Shown here: in pieces, positions 19,277 through 27,349 of the stretch
Layout of the letters: each line of letters starts with the position of its first letter
Numbering within the stretch: position 1 is the stretch's first letter
From: Chitiniphilus shinanonensis DSM 23277
GTDB lineage: Bacteria; Pseudomonadota; Gammaproteobacteria; Burkholderiales; Chitinibacteraceae
Assembly: GCF_000374805.1 (NCBI RefSeq)
Contig: NZ_KB895338.1
Coordinates: forward strand, 179,577-243,576
Direction: 5' to 3'
Length of the DNA: 64,000 bases
The notes under the pieces: model-generated
Database searches by the model: none
What the model saw: only the letters and a program-made list of their open reading frames with translations
Told to the model about the DNA's origin: nothing
Program-made: the position numbers and the translations under genes

Positions 19277-20661
19277 AGGCACGCGGTTCCCTGCGCTGGC
19301 AGCTGACGCTCTGGCTGCTGCTGCCGTTGCTGCTGGTGCTGGTGATCGACGCCGTCCTCACCTACCGGCACTCGCTGCACGCCGCGCACGCGGCCTTCGA
19401 CCGCACGCTGTTCGCCTCGGCCAAATCGATCGCCGACGGCGCGCGGCTACGCCACGGCAAGCTCGGCGTCGATCTGCCCTCGCTGTCGCTGGAAAGCCTG
19501 GAAGGCGCCGCCTCGGTGCGCGTGTTCTACCGGGTGGACGATGCCGGCGGCCGCCACATCACCGGCTACGCCGACCTGCCGCCGCCCGAGGTGGCGCCGG
19601 TGTTCTACCGCCCGGTGTACTACGACGCCGAATACCACGGCGAAACGGTGCGGTTGATCGCGCTGCGCCAGCCGGTGCACGACGTCGCCGCCGCGCAGAC
19701 GCGGGTGATCTCGGTACTGGTCGGCGAAAGCGGCGAGATGCGACGCGCCTTCGCCCGCCACATGCTGGTCAAGACCCTGTGGCGCCAGGCGCTGCTGGGG
19801 CTGCTGGTCATCGCCATCGTGCTGGGTGCGCTGCATCGCGGGCTATCGCCGTTGCGTGATCTGTCGGCCGAAGTGAGCGCACGACGCGAGGACGACCTGG
19901 CGCCGTTCCGCACGCCGGGCCGGCCCGGTGAGCTGCTGCCGCTGGTCCACGCGATGAATCAGTACGTGGCGCGGCTGCGGCGCATGCTGGCGGCGCACCG
20001 GCGCTTCTTCGCCGACGCCGCCCACCAGTTGAAGACCCCGCTGGCGGTGCTGCGCGCCCAGGTGGAGCTGGCGGAGCGCGAATCGGCGCTGCCCGGCATG
20101 CGCCAACGCCTGACCACCATGCGCTGCTCGCTGGAGGACGCCTCGCGTGGCGTGGCGCAGTTGCTGGCGCTGGCGCGCCTGGAGAACGAGCGCGGCGAAG
20201 CGCTGCCCAGCGCGCCGCTCGATCTGGCCGACGCGGTGCGTCAGTGCGCGCTGGAATGGGCGCCCGTCACCCATCGCCGGCGGGTCGACCTGGCCTTGCA
20301 GGAAGTCGAGCCGGTGCGGCTGCTCGGCAACGCGCAGTTGCTCCAGGAACTGATCGGCAACCTGATCGACAACGCCATCCGCTACGCGGGCCCCGGCTGC
20401 GCGCTCACCCTGGGCACCGCCAGCGCCGCCGGCCAGGCCGTGCTGACGGTGCGCGACAACGGTCCCGGCATCCCCAGGGCGGAGCGCGAGCTGGTGTTCC
20501 GGCGCTTTCACCGCGGCTCCACCGCGCGTGGCGAAGGCAGCGGCCTGGGGCTGGCCATCGTGGCCGAGATCGCCGCGCGGCACGGCGGTCGCGTGATCCT
20601 GGACGACACCCCCGGCGGCGGCCTGACCGTCCGGGTGTGCTGGCCACGCCTGCCGGGTTGA
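19273..20661 (+). CDS. Sensor histidine kinase (TctE-like)
   Basis: The 462-residue kinase has membrane segments at about 11-29 and 171-188 around a periplasmic sensor domain of about 140 residues (2CSK_N/TctE-like: ADLPPPEVAPVFYRPVYYDAEYHGETVRLIAL). After an HAMP-like linker, the phospho-acceptor is His251 in DAAHQLKTPLAVLRAQVELA. The N box is LIGNLIDNAIRYAG, and the G boxes are VRDNGPGIP and GSGLGLAIVAEIAARHGG. The start overlaps the regulator stop. Its periplasmic part could read the neighbouring binding protein. The stop codon is the first base of a 62-bp inverted-repeat element. Confidence 0.92.
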   Translation: MKARGSLRWQLTLWLLLPLLLVLVIDAVLTYRHSLHAAHAAFDRTLFASAKSIADGARLRHGKLGVDLPSLSLESLEGAASVRVFYRVDDAGGRHITGYADLPPPEVAPVFYRPVYYDAEYHGETVRLIALRQPVHDVAAAQTRVISVLVGESGEMRRAFARHMLVKTLWRQALLGLLVIAIVLGALHRGLSPLRDLSAEVSARREDDLAPFRTPGRPGELLPLVHAMNQYVARLRRMLAAHRRFFADAAHQLKTPLAVLRAQVELAERESALPGMRQRLTTMRCSLEDASRGVAQLLALARLENERGEALPSAPLDLADAVRQCALEWAPVTHRRRVDLALQEVEPVRLLGNAQLLQELIGNLIDNAIRYAGPGCALTLGTASAAGQAVLTVRDNGPGIPRAERELVFRRFHRGSTARGEGSGLGLAIVAEIAARHGGRVILDDTPGGGLTVRVCWPRLPG

Positions 20662-20722
20662 GAGCCTGTTCAAGATCTTTTCGCGGCAGCGCCGGACTAA
20701 AAAAAGATCTTGAACAGGCTCT
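20661..20722. repeat. 62-bp inverted-repeat element (MITE-like or stable hairpin)
   Basis: Two perfect 21-bp arms (20661-20681 and 20702-20722, each containing CCTGTTCAAGATCTTTT or its complement) surround a 20-bp GC-rich centre. The A/T run lies inside the stem, not after it, so it is not an ordinary intrinsic terminator. The arms resemble short transposon ends. The left arm includes the last base of the kinase stop codon. Confidence 0.75.
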
Positions 20723-20781
20723 GAGAACCCGTCTCATCCGGCGGCCCGCCCATGCTAACCTTGCCGCCGGAGGAGGACGGC

Positions 20782-21405
20782 ATGGAAGGCGAAGCAAAGG
20801 AAACGCTCAAGCGCTTGCGCAAGAAGCTGGCGGCGATCCGCCATGCGCCGGCGCCCGCCCCGGCGCCTCCACCGCCGCCCAGCGATCACGACCTGTTCAT
20901 GCAGGCGGTCAGCGGCGCCCGACCCATCGCCTACGACCGCGTGGTCCACCCGCCGCGTCGTCCCAGCCCGTGGCCCTTGCAACGCTGGCACGACGAAGCG
21001 CGGGTGATGGCGGACGCGATGAGCGACTTCTGGCCGTGGGACGAACTGGAAAGCGGCGAGGAACTGCTCTACCTGCGCCCCGGCATGAAGCTCGACACCC
21101 TGAAGCGTTTGCGTCGCGGCGAATGGGTGGTGCAGGCCGAGCTGGACCTGCACGGCCACACCGTCGATTCCGGCCGGCTGGCGGTGGCGGAATTCCTGCA
21201 CCGCTGCCGCCTGTACAACCAGCGCTGCGTGCGCATCGTCCACGGCAAGGGCCTGGGCTCGCGCAACAAGGAGCCGGTGCTCAAACTCAAGTTGAAGAAC
21301 TGGCTGGCGCAGCGCGACGAGGTACTGGCCTTCGCCCAGGCACGATCGGTGGACGGCGGCAGCGGCGCGGTGCTGGCGCTGCTCAAGGGCTGGCGCGAAC
21401 GCTGA
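20782..21405 (+). CDS. Smr domain protein (SmrA/YdaL-like)
   Basis: Smr domains are small nucleases or nucleic-acid binders related to the MutS2 C-terminus. The 207-residue protein has a charged N-terminus, a Pro-rich linker (APAPAPAPPPPPS), a conserved middle (FWPWDELESGEELLYLRPGMK) and the Smr core. The core comprises AELDLHGHTVDSGRLAVAEFL (LDLHG motif) and RIVHGKGLGSRNKEPVLK (HGKG). The start ATG 20782 follows GGAGGAGGACGGC, a strong ribosome binding site. The upstream in-frame ATG at 20752 lacks one. E. coli SmrA is DNA-nicking in vitro; the role here is unknown. Confidence 0.9.
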   Translation: MEGEAKETLKRLRKKLAAIRHAPAPAPAPPPPPSDHDLFMQAVSGARPIAYDRVVHPPRRPSPWPLQRWHDEARVMADAMSDFWPWDELESGEELLYLRPGMKLDTLKRLRRGEWVVQAELDLHGHTVDSGRLAVAEFLHRCRLYNQRCVRIVHGKGLGSRNKEPVLKLKLKNWLAQRDEVLAFAQARSVDGGSGAVLALLKGWRER

Positions 21406-21500
21406 AACCGCCGATCGCCGGCGCGCCGTCCGGCAAGTCGGGGGTGAATTGGCGGCGGGCAACCCCATCTGGGCAGTTGGATTCCAAGCGGAGAACGACA

Positions 21501-22031
21501 ATGCACGAAGAAATCGCAACCCTGGCCGGCGGCTGCTTCTGGTGCCTGGAAGCCGTGTTCCAGCGCGTGCGCGGCGTGCGGCAGGTGGTGTCGGGCTATC
21601 TGGGCGGCCACACCGCGCAGCCCGATTACCGCAGTGTCTGCGGCGGCGGTACCGGGCACGCCGAGGCGGTGCGCATCGCCTTCGACCCGCAGGTGGTGAG
21701 CTACGACACCCTGCTGGACATCTTCTTCGCCATCCACGACCCGACCACGCTCAACCGGCAAGGCAACGACGTCGGCACCCAGTACCGCTCGGCCATCTTC
21801 TTCCACGGCCCCGAGCAGGAAGCGACCGCGCGTGCCAAGCTGGCCGAACTGGCGCCGCACTTCGCCATGCCCATCGTGACCGAACTGCGCGCCGCGCCGC
21901 AGTTCCACCCGGCCGAGGACTACCACCAGAACTACTTCAACCAGCACGGCGACCAGCCGTACTGCCAGTTGGTGGCCGCGCCCAAGGTGGCCAAGCTCAG
22001 GCAGTACTTCGCGCCGCTGTTGGACGAATAG
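21501..22031 (+). CDS. msrA: Peptide-methionine (S)-S-oxide reductase
   Basis: MsrA repairs S-methionine sulfoxide in proteins using thioredoxin. The 176-residue protein has the catalytic GCFWC motif at residues 11-15, GYLGGHTAQPDYRSVCGGGTGHAE, and the substrate pocket Tyr/Glu residues in GNDVGTQYRSAIFF and EDYHQNYF. The start ATG at 21501 follows GGAGAACGACA. It has only the MsrA domain, with no MsrB fusion. Its stop is directly followed by a solo end of a small repeat. Confidence 0.95.
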   Translation: MHEEIATLAGGCFWCLEAVFQRVRGVRQVVSGYLGGHTAQPDYRSVCGGGTGHAEAVRIAFDPQVVSYDTLLDIFFAIHDPTTLNRQGNDVGTQYRSAIFFHGPEQEATARAKLAELAPHFAMPIVTELRAAPQFHPAEDYHQNYFNQHGDQPYCQLVAAPKVAKLRQYFAPLLDE

Positions 22032-22033
22032 GC

Positions 22034-22048
22034 GCGGCTGACAAACCC
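22034..22048. repeat. Solo end of the 109-bp element family
   Basis: GCGGCTGACAAACCC, 3 nt after the msrA stop, matches the 16-bp end of the element at 32107-32215 except for one missing A. No matching opposite end is seen within 100 bp, so it is a remnant or a chance match. Confidence 0.4.
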
Positions 22049-22112
22049 TTCCGTTGACCACTTAAGACTCCCCACGGACGACAGCATTGCCTGCGCCGGC
22101 CCGCCATGCGGG

Positions 22113-22141
22113 TTACCGGCGCTGGGCGGCGCGGCTATAAT
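22113..22141 (+). promoter_or_regulatory. Promoter for dapC-dapD
   Basis: A perfect -10 TATAAT (22136-22141) lies 17 bp after TTACCG (22113-22118) and 28 nt before the dapC start codon, which leaves a very short leader. Confidence 0.6.
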
Positions 22142-22169
22142 TGCCGTTTTCCCTCACGCCGCCCCATCG

Positions 22170-23357
22170 ATGTCGCCGCGTCTCGACCTGCTCCAGCCCT
22201 ACCCGTTCCAGAAACTGCGCGAACTGTTCGCCGGCCTCGTTCCCAACCCGGCCTTGCCGCATGTGAACCTGTCGATCGGCGAACCCAAGCACCCGGCGCC
22301 GCAACTGGTGAAGGACGCCCTGATCGCCAACCTGGACGGGCTGTCCGCCTATCCGGCCACCGCCGGGTCGGATACGCTGCGCGGCGCCATCGCCGCCTGG
22401 ATCGGCCGCCGCTACAACATTCCGACACCGGATGCCGCGCGCGAGGTGGTGCCGGTGAACGGCAGCCGCGAGGCGCTGTTCGCCTTCGCCCAGGCCGTGA
22501 TCGACCCCACCGTGCCGCACACGCCGGTGGTGCTGTCGCCCAACCCGTTCTACCAGATCTACGAAGGCGCGGCCCTGCTGGCCGGCGCCGAGCCGTACTA
22601 CGTCAATTGCCTGGCGGAAAACCGCTTCCAGCCGGATTGGGACGCGGTGCCCGAGGCAGTCTGGGCGCGCACCCAACTGGTCTACGTCTGCTCGCCCGGC
22701 AACCCCACCGGCGCGGTGGCGTCGCTGGAGGATTGGCAGAAGCTGTTCGCGCTGTCCGACCGCTATGGCTTCGTCATCGCCAGCGACGAGTGCTACTCGG
22801 AGATCTACGAAGGCCAGCCGCCGCTGGGTGGGCTGGAAGCCTCGGTCAAGCTGGGCCGCGGCCTGCGCAACGTGGTGATGTTCTCGTCGCTGTCCAAGCG
22901 CTCGAACGTGCCGGGTCTGCGCTCCGGCTTCGTCGCGGGCGATGCCGACGTGCTGGCGAAATTCCTGCTGTACCGCACCTATCATGGCTGCGCGATGAGC
23001 CCGACGGTGCAGGCCGCCAGCGCGCTGGCCTGGGGCGACGAAGCGCACGTCGAGGACAACCGCCGGCAATACGCGGCCAAGTTCGAGGCGGTGACGCCGC
23101 TGCTGGCGCAGGTGCTGGATGTCTCCCAGCCCGACGCCGCGTTCTACCTGTGGGCCAGGACGCCCATCGACGACACCGAATTCGCCCGCCGGCTCTACGC
23201 GGAACAACATGTGACCGTCCTGCCCGGCAGCTATCTGGCGCGCGCCGCGCACGGGGTGAACCCCGGCAGCGGCTACGTGCGCATCGCCCTGGTGGCGCCG
23301 CTGGCCGACTGCGTGGAAGCGGCACGGCGCATCGCCCGCTTCTGCCAGAGCCTCTGA
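22170..23357 (+). CDS. dapC: N-succinyl-L,L-diaminopimelate aminotransferase
   Basis: DapC makes the succinylated L,L-diaminopimelate in the succinylase branch of lysine synthesis. The 395-residue fold-type I PLP enzyme begins [19 protein letters not shown], typical of betaproteobacterial DapC. It has [42 protein letters not shown] and the PLP lysine in [16 protein letters not shown], plus the C-terminal Arg region SGYVRIAL. dapD follows 37 nt later, which supports DapC over a generic aminotransferase. A TATAAT promoter lies just upstream. Confidence 0.92.
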   Translation: MSPRLDLLQPYPFQKLRELFAGLVPNPALPHVNLSIGEPKHPAPQLVKDALIANLDGLSAYPATAGSDTLRGAIAAWIGRRYNIPTPDAAREVVPVNGSREALFAFAQAVIDPTVPHTPVVLSPNPFYQIYEGAALLAGAEPYYVNCLAENRFQPDWDAVPEAVWARTQLVYVCSPGNPTGAVASLEDWQKLFALSDRYGFVIASDECYSEIYEGQPPLGGLEASVKLGRGLRNVVMFSSLSKRSNVPGLRSGFVAGDADVLAKFLLYRTYHGCAMSPTVQAASALAWGDEAHVEDNRRQYAAKFEAVTPLLAQVLDVSQPDAAFYLWARTPIDDTEFARRLYAEQHVTVLPGSYLARAAHGVNPGSGYVRIALVAPLADCVEAARRIARFCQSL

Positions 23358-23394
23358 CCTTTACGAACCTTTTCATCAAGCAACGGGATACGCC

Positions 23395-24216
23395 ATGAGC
23401 AATCTGCAATCCGTCATCGAAACCGCCTTCGAAAACCGCGCCGACATCACCCCGGCCTCTGTGTCCGCCGAGCTGCGCGACGCGATCAACGAAGTCATCA
23501 CCGGGCTGGATCGCGGCGCACTGCGCGTCGCCGAGAAAATCGATGGCGCCTGGCACACCCACCAATGGCTGAAGAAGGCCGTGCTGCTGTCGTTCCGCAT
23601 CAACGACAACGTCCCCATGAACGGCGGCTGCACCCAGTACTTCGACAAGGTGCCGAGCAAGTTCGGCGACTACACCGAGGCCGACTTCCGCGCCGGGGGC
23701 TTCCGCGTGGTGCCGAACGCCGTGGCGCGCAAGGGCTCGTTCATCGGCCGCAACGTGGTGCTGATGCCGTCCTACGTGAACATCGGCGCCTACGTCGACG
23801 AAGGCACCATGGTCGACACCTGGGCCACCGTCGGCAGCTGCGCCCAGATCGGCAAGAATGTCCACCTGTCCGGCGGCGTGGGCATCGGCGGCGTGCTGGA
23901 GCCGCTGCAGGCCGGCCCGACCATCATCGAGGACAACTGCTTCATCGGTGCGCGTTCGGAAGTGGTGGAAGGCGTGGTGGTCGAGGAAGGCTCGGTGATC
24001 TCGATGGGCGTGTACATCGGCCAGAGCACCAAGATCTACGACCGCGAAACCGGCGAAGTCAGCTATGGCCGCATCCCCGCCGGCTCGGTGGTGGTGTCGG
24101 GCAACCTGCCGTCCAAGGACGGCAGCTACAGCCTGTACTGCGCGGTGATCGTGAAGAAGGTCGATGCCAAGACCCGCGGCAAGGTGGGCATCAACGAACT
24201 GCTGCGCGGCGTCTGA
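23395..24216 (+). CDS. dapD: 2,3,4,5-tetrahydropyridine-2,6-dicarboxylate N-succinyltransferase
   Basis: DapD transfers succinyl from succinyl-CoA to tetrahydrodipicolinate in lysine and meso-diaminopimelate synthesis. The 273-residue trimeric enzyme has an N-terminal helical domain ([15 protein letters not shown]). A left-handed beta-helix of hexapeptide repeats follows ([53 protein letters not shown]), and the C-terminus is typical. With dapC it forms an operon for two consecutive steps. Confidence 0.96.
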   Translation: MSNLQSVIETAFENRADITPASVSAELRDAINEVITGLDRGALRVAEKIDGAWHTHQWLKKAVLLSFRINDNVPMNGGCTQYFDKVPSKFGDYTEADFRAGGFRVVPNAVARKGSFIGRNVVLMPSYVNIGAYVDEGTMVDTWATVGSCAQIGKNVHLSGGVGIGGVLEPLQAGPTIIEDNCFIGARSEVVEGVVVEEGSVISMGVYIGQSTKIYDRETGEVSYGRIPAGSVVVSGNLPSKDGSYSLYCAVIVKKVDAKTRGKVGINELLRGV

Positions 24217-24281
24217 CCGGGTAGCCGGCCGGCCGCGTCTCACCGGCGCGGCGGTCGCCAGGCGGTTCCATCTGGAACGGC

Positions 24282-24313
24282 AAAAAAAAAAGGGCGCCAG
24301 TGGCGCCCTTTGA
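24282..24313 (-). terminator. Terminator between convergent dapD and the DUF1631 gene
   Basis: The stem GGGCGCC/GGCGCCC (24292-24298 and 24302-24308) has an A-run on the left. Read from the minus strand it has a run of ten T, so it is a strong terminator for the DUF1631 gene. Toward dapD it gives only TTT. Confidence 0.8.
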
Positions 24314-24339
24314 GTTGCGTGCAACATTTTGGTTATCGA

Positions 24340-26601
24340 TCAGGCGCCCAGTTGCTCGCGCAATTGGTTGAAGGCGCGCTCGGTGGCGCTGTCTTCGTCC
24401 GCCAGGATACGCAGCCGTCCGCTTTCGATGTGTTTCTCCAGTTCCGCCCGGGTCACGGTCAGGCCATTCTCGCCCTGGCGATTGGTAAACAGGTAACGCG
24501 TGCCTTGCGGGCTGACCCACGACAGGCGCAGGCGCACGCTGCGGTTGTCGTCGTTCTCCCAGGTGATCCAGTCCCCGCGCTCCAGCACATGCTGTTCGCG
24601 TACCTGGGCCGGCGTCGCCGGCAGCACCACCTCGGCAACCGGCGCCGCGTGAGGCACCACCGGCACCTCGGCTTGCGGCTGGGCGCGCGGCACGACGATA
24701 TGGCCTTCGGCCAGCACGGTGCGCGGCGCGATGGCCGGTTCGGGCTGGGCATCCGGCGCCGCGGGCTCGGCCGCCGCGGCACGCAGGCCGGAGCGGATCG
24801 CCATCGCGTGGCACTGCACCAGTTGGGCAAAGAACGCGCGCGATGCTTCCTGCGGCATCTCGGCGCGCTTGGCGCCCTGCTCCAGCACCTTGAGCATCGG
24901 CGGCAGCATGTTCACCAGTTGCAGCCGTTCTTCCGGCGTGCGCTTGGGTCGCAGGCTCCACAGCAGTTCGTCCATCACCCGCACATACTTGGCGAAATCC
25001 GCCCCCTGCTCGCCTTCGGGCCCGTACACCGCTGCCAGCGCGCCGCGCCACCAGTCGGCAAGGAAGGCGCGCACCAGCTCGGGCGCATCGGTTTCGCGCG
25101 CCAGGCGCTGGTCCACCAGCGCCCCGGCGGTGGTGGTCGAGAGTTCGCGCACCTCGTGCAGGATCAGATCCTGCGCGGCATCCTGCGTCTTGGCCTCGGC
25201 GCCCGCTTCCAGGTCGGCGTAATAGCCTTCGATCTTTTCCAGCGCGACGTCGAATGCGCCCAGATCGTCCTCGAAGTGGTCGACGATCCAGGTCACGGCC
25301 TCGTTGAACAACGACAGTTCGGGGTCGTCGGCCGGCGGATCGCCTTCGCGATCCTTGAAGGCGTCTTCCAGCAGATCCATCACCCGCCGCGCGGAATGCT
25401 GCTTCTTGGCGAAGAAATCCGGATCGAGCAACGCGACCTTCAGCACCGGAATCTGCAAGCGCGCCAACAGCCCCTTGGCGACGTTGGCCAGGTGCGGGTC
25501 TTCGAACAGGCGGTCGAACAACATCGCCACCAGATCGAAGGTCATGGTGTCGACACGGTTCAGCTCGCTGGCCCAGCGCGTGCTGCGCAGCAGCGACAAC
25601 AGGTTCTCGGGGCGGCCACCGGCGTGGTGCGTGGCGCCGGGAGGGTCGTGTTGCAGGTTGTCCAGGAAGGAGAACCACTCAGGGCGCAGGTTGCTGCCGC
25701 GCACCTCGGCCTCGCCGGCGGCGAGGCGCATGAAATGATTGGCCAGATCGGCGGAGATCGTGAACCCGCCGGCCGCGTGCCCCGCGCCGGGCACGGAACC
25801 GCCAGCGTAACCGCCGCCGATGCCGGCCGCACCCGGAGCGTATCCGGTGCCGATGCCCGAAGCATCGCCGGCCGGCTCGGCCGGATGGGCATGCGCGCCA
25901 GCGCCGGCAGTGCCCGACGGGCGACGGACGATGCCGCGCGGTGCGATCGGCTGCACGTTCTGCTGGATCAGGTATTGGTTGACGCTTTGATAGACGCTGG
26001 CCACACGGTCGGAAAGGGCCGACTCGAACGCCTTCAACGCCACCAGGCGCGCGCTCAGGCCACTGTCCAGCTGGCGGCAGGCGGCCAGGAACGCCTGGCA
26101 GATGGTTTCGGGACTGAGCGGGTTGGCCAGGGCGGCATCGTCGTTCTGCGGCAGCAGCGTCGCCAGCCGTTGTTCCAGCTGCGACAGCGTATCGCCGCCC
26201 TTTTGCTTGAGCGCGTTGGCCACGTGGCTGGCCGTCAGGCTTTCCTCGTAGTCGTCATTGGCGACCAGCGACAGCTCGTTGGGACTGACCACGACCTGGA
26301 AGAAGCCGGCGGCGTTCTGGTCGCCCTTCAGGCGCTGATTGAAGGCTTCGATGAATTGCTGGCGGAAGGCGCTGACGATCTCGCCCTTCTTCAACTTGAT
26401 CTCGACACGGGCGGCGAAGTAGACGTCGCGCAGCTCCCGGTCCGGGGTGTTCTCGGCAAGCTTGAAGAATTTCTCCTCCAGCTCGGCGAAGTAGCCATCG
26501 AGCGAATCGGCAAGCAGCTTGAGCGCCATGTCACGGCAAGCCTCCAGCGTGGCGCTCGAAGACGCCCGCGCCGATGGCTGCGGGATTCTGGCCTGGTTCA
26601 T
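24340..26601 (-). CDS. DUF1631 domain protein
   Basis: A 753-residue, mostly helical soluble protein typical of betaproteobacterial DUF1631 members (sometimes mislabelled thymidine phosphorylase). The N-terminal part reads ALKLLADSLDGYFAELEEKFFKLAENT...AARVEIKLKKGEIVSAFRQQF. A Gly/Ala/Pro-rich linker occupies residues about 215-285, and the C-terminus (WITWENDDNRSVRLRLSWVSPQGTRYLFTNRQGENGLTV) looks like a PilZ-type beta domain. The function is unknown. A PilZ-like end would suggest c-di-GMP binding, which is inference. ATG 26601 follows CTGGAGAATTCA. A palindrome lies upstream. Confidence 0.82.
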   Translation of the reverse strand: MNQARIPQPSARASSSATLEACRDMALKLLADSLDGYFAELEEKFFKLAENTPDRELRDVYFAARVEIKLKKGEIVSAFRQQFIEAFNQRLKGDQNAAGFFQVVVSPNELSLVANDDYEESLTASHVANALKQKGGDTLSQLEQRLATLLPQNDDAALANPLSPETICQAFLAACRQLDSGLSARLVALKAFESALSDRVASVYQSVNQYLIQQNVQPIAPRGIVRRPSGTAGAGAHAHPAEPAGDASGIGTGYAPGAAGIGGGYAGGSVPGAGHAAGGFTISADLANHFMRLAAGEAEVRGSNLRPEWFSFLDNLQHDPPGATHHAGGRPENLLSLLRSTRWASELNRVDTMTFDLVAMLFDRLFEDPHLANVAKGLLARLQIPVLKVALLDPDFFAKKQHSARRVMDLLEDAFKDREGDPPADDPELSLFNEAVTWIVDHFEDDLGAFDVALEKIEGYYADLEAGAEAKTQDAAQDLILHEVRELSTTTAGALVDQRLARETDAPELVRAFLADWWRGALAAVYGPEGEQGADFAKYVRVMDELLWSLRPKRTPEERLQLVNMLPPMLKVLEQGAKRAEMPQEASRAFFAQLVQCHAMAIRSGLRAAAAEPAAPDAQPEPAIAPRTVLAEGHIVVPRAQPQAEVPVVPHAAPVAEVVLPATPAQVREQHVLERGDWITWENDDNRSVRLRLSWVSPQGTRYLFTNRQGENGLTVTRAELEKHIESGRLRILADEDSATERAFNQLREQLGA

Positions 26602-26641
26602 TGAATTCTCCAGGAGGGGTGGCCTCTCAATCTGTCCGACT

Positions 26642-26665
26642 AAATATTAGCATGGGTTAATATTT
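26642..26665. promoter_or_regulatory. AT-rich palindrome upstream of the DUF1631 gene
   Basis: Perfect 8-bp arms AAATATTA/TAATATTT are separated by 8 bp, 40 nt upstream of the DUF1631 start. It could be an operator or contain the -10 element of that gene; no regulator is implied by the context. Confidence 0.45.
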
Positions 26666-27349
26666 CACTTCCCTGCTCGCCGTACGGCAAAAGCGCGCGT
26701 CTGTCGGCCAGTTTCGACGTTTTTCCAGTGCCTTGTCATATCGCACCATTTTTGACAGACACATTAAGTTTGACGCTTGAAAAGCAGCCACAACAACCGT
26801 CTGAATGCTTGTCCGCACGCGCCACGGCAGCCCGGTTGTAAAACTTACAGCCAACCTGCCGATGCTCCAGCCTCCTGCCGGGGGCCATCCATTATGTAAG
26901 CCCGGGCCTCGACCGTCGCCGCCACTCATCCGCGCCTGGCAACCTGCCACCCCTTCCTTTCCCCTCCCGGGTGGGGTGTGTCGCGGGTAGCCGATGGGGT
27001 GACCAGGGCTCACGTGATCGCCTACGGAAGAGCCCAGCCGGTCGCAACCGGCCTCCCCCGAGGGCGAATCGACCTTCAAACGCGGGTGCGAAGGACGAAG
27101 GCCGGGCGCATGGCTGCGCTGTACCTCGCTCGTGGGGATCGCTCCACTTCGCTCGGCACGCCTTGCCCTGCATCCCGGCCTTCGCCCTAATGGTGGGCCA
27201 TCCGGTCGGTGTACCGCTCCGCATCCATTCTGTCATTGTGGAAACCCCCGGTGGTCACACGACCACTGGCCTATATAGATTGGTTTCGGGGCCGTGCTCC
27301 AGATTGGGGCACGGCGTTCCGTCGCGTGCCCACAAGGACCCTGGACCTC
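26666..27349. other. Long intergenic region before the glutamate dehydrogenase gene
   Basis: No gene is supported in this roughly 680-bp stretch. Up to about 26880 it is of ordinary composition. From about 26890 to 27250 it is a GC-rich block open in several frames on both strands, none with a ribosome binding site or a recognisable protein. It contains 11-bp inverted arms CGAAGGCCGGG/CCCGGCCTTCG (27096-27106 and 27174-27184). The block has the look of a dispersed non-coding repeat. The last 100 bp hold the leader and presumably the promoter of the dehydrogenase gene. Confidence 0.5.

Noticed and set aside
20661..20722. Intrinsic terminator for the two-component operon
   Set aside because: No T-run follows the stem on either strand; the A/T run is inside the arms.
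26657..27079. 140-codon minus-strand hypothetical protein
   Set aside because: No ribosome binding site or recognisable sequence; it lies in a repeat-like block that is open in several frames.
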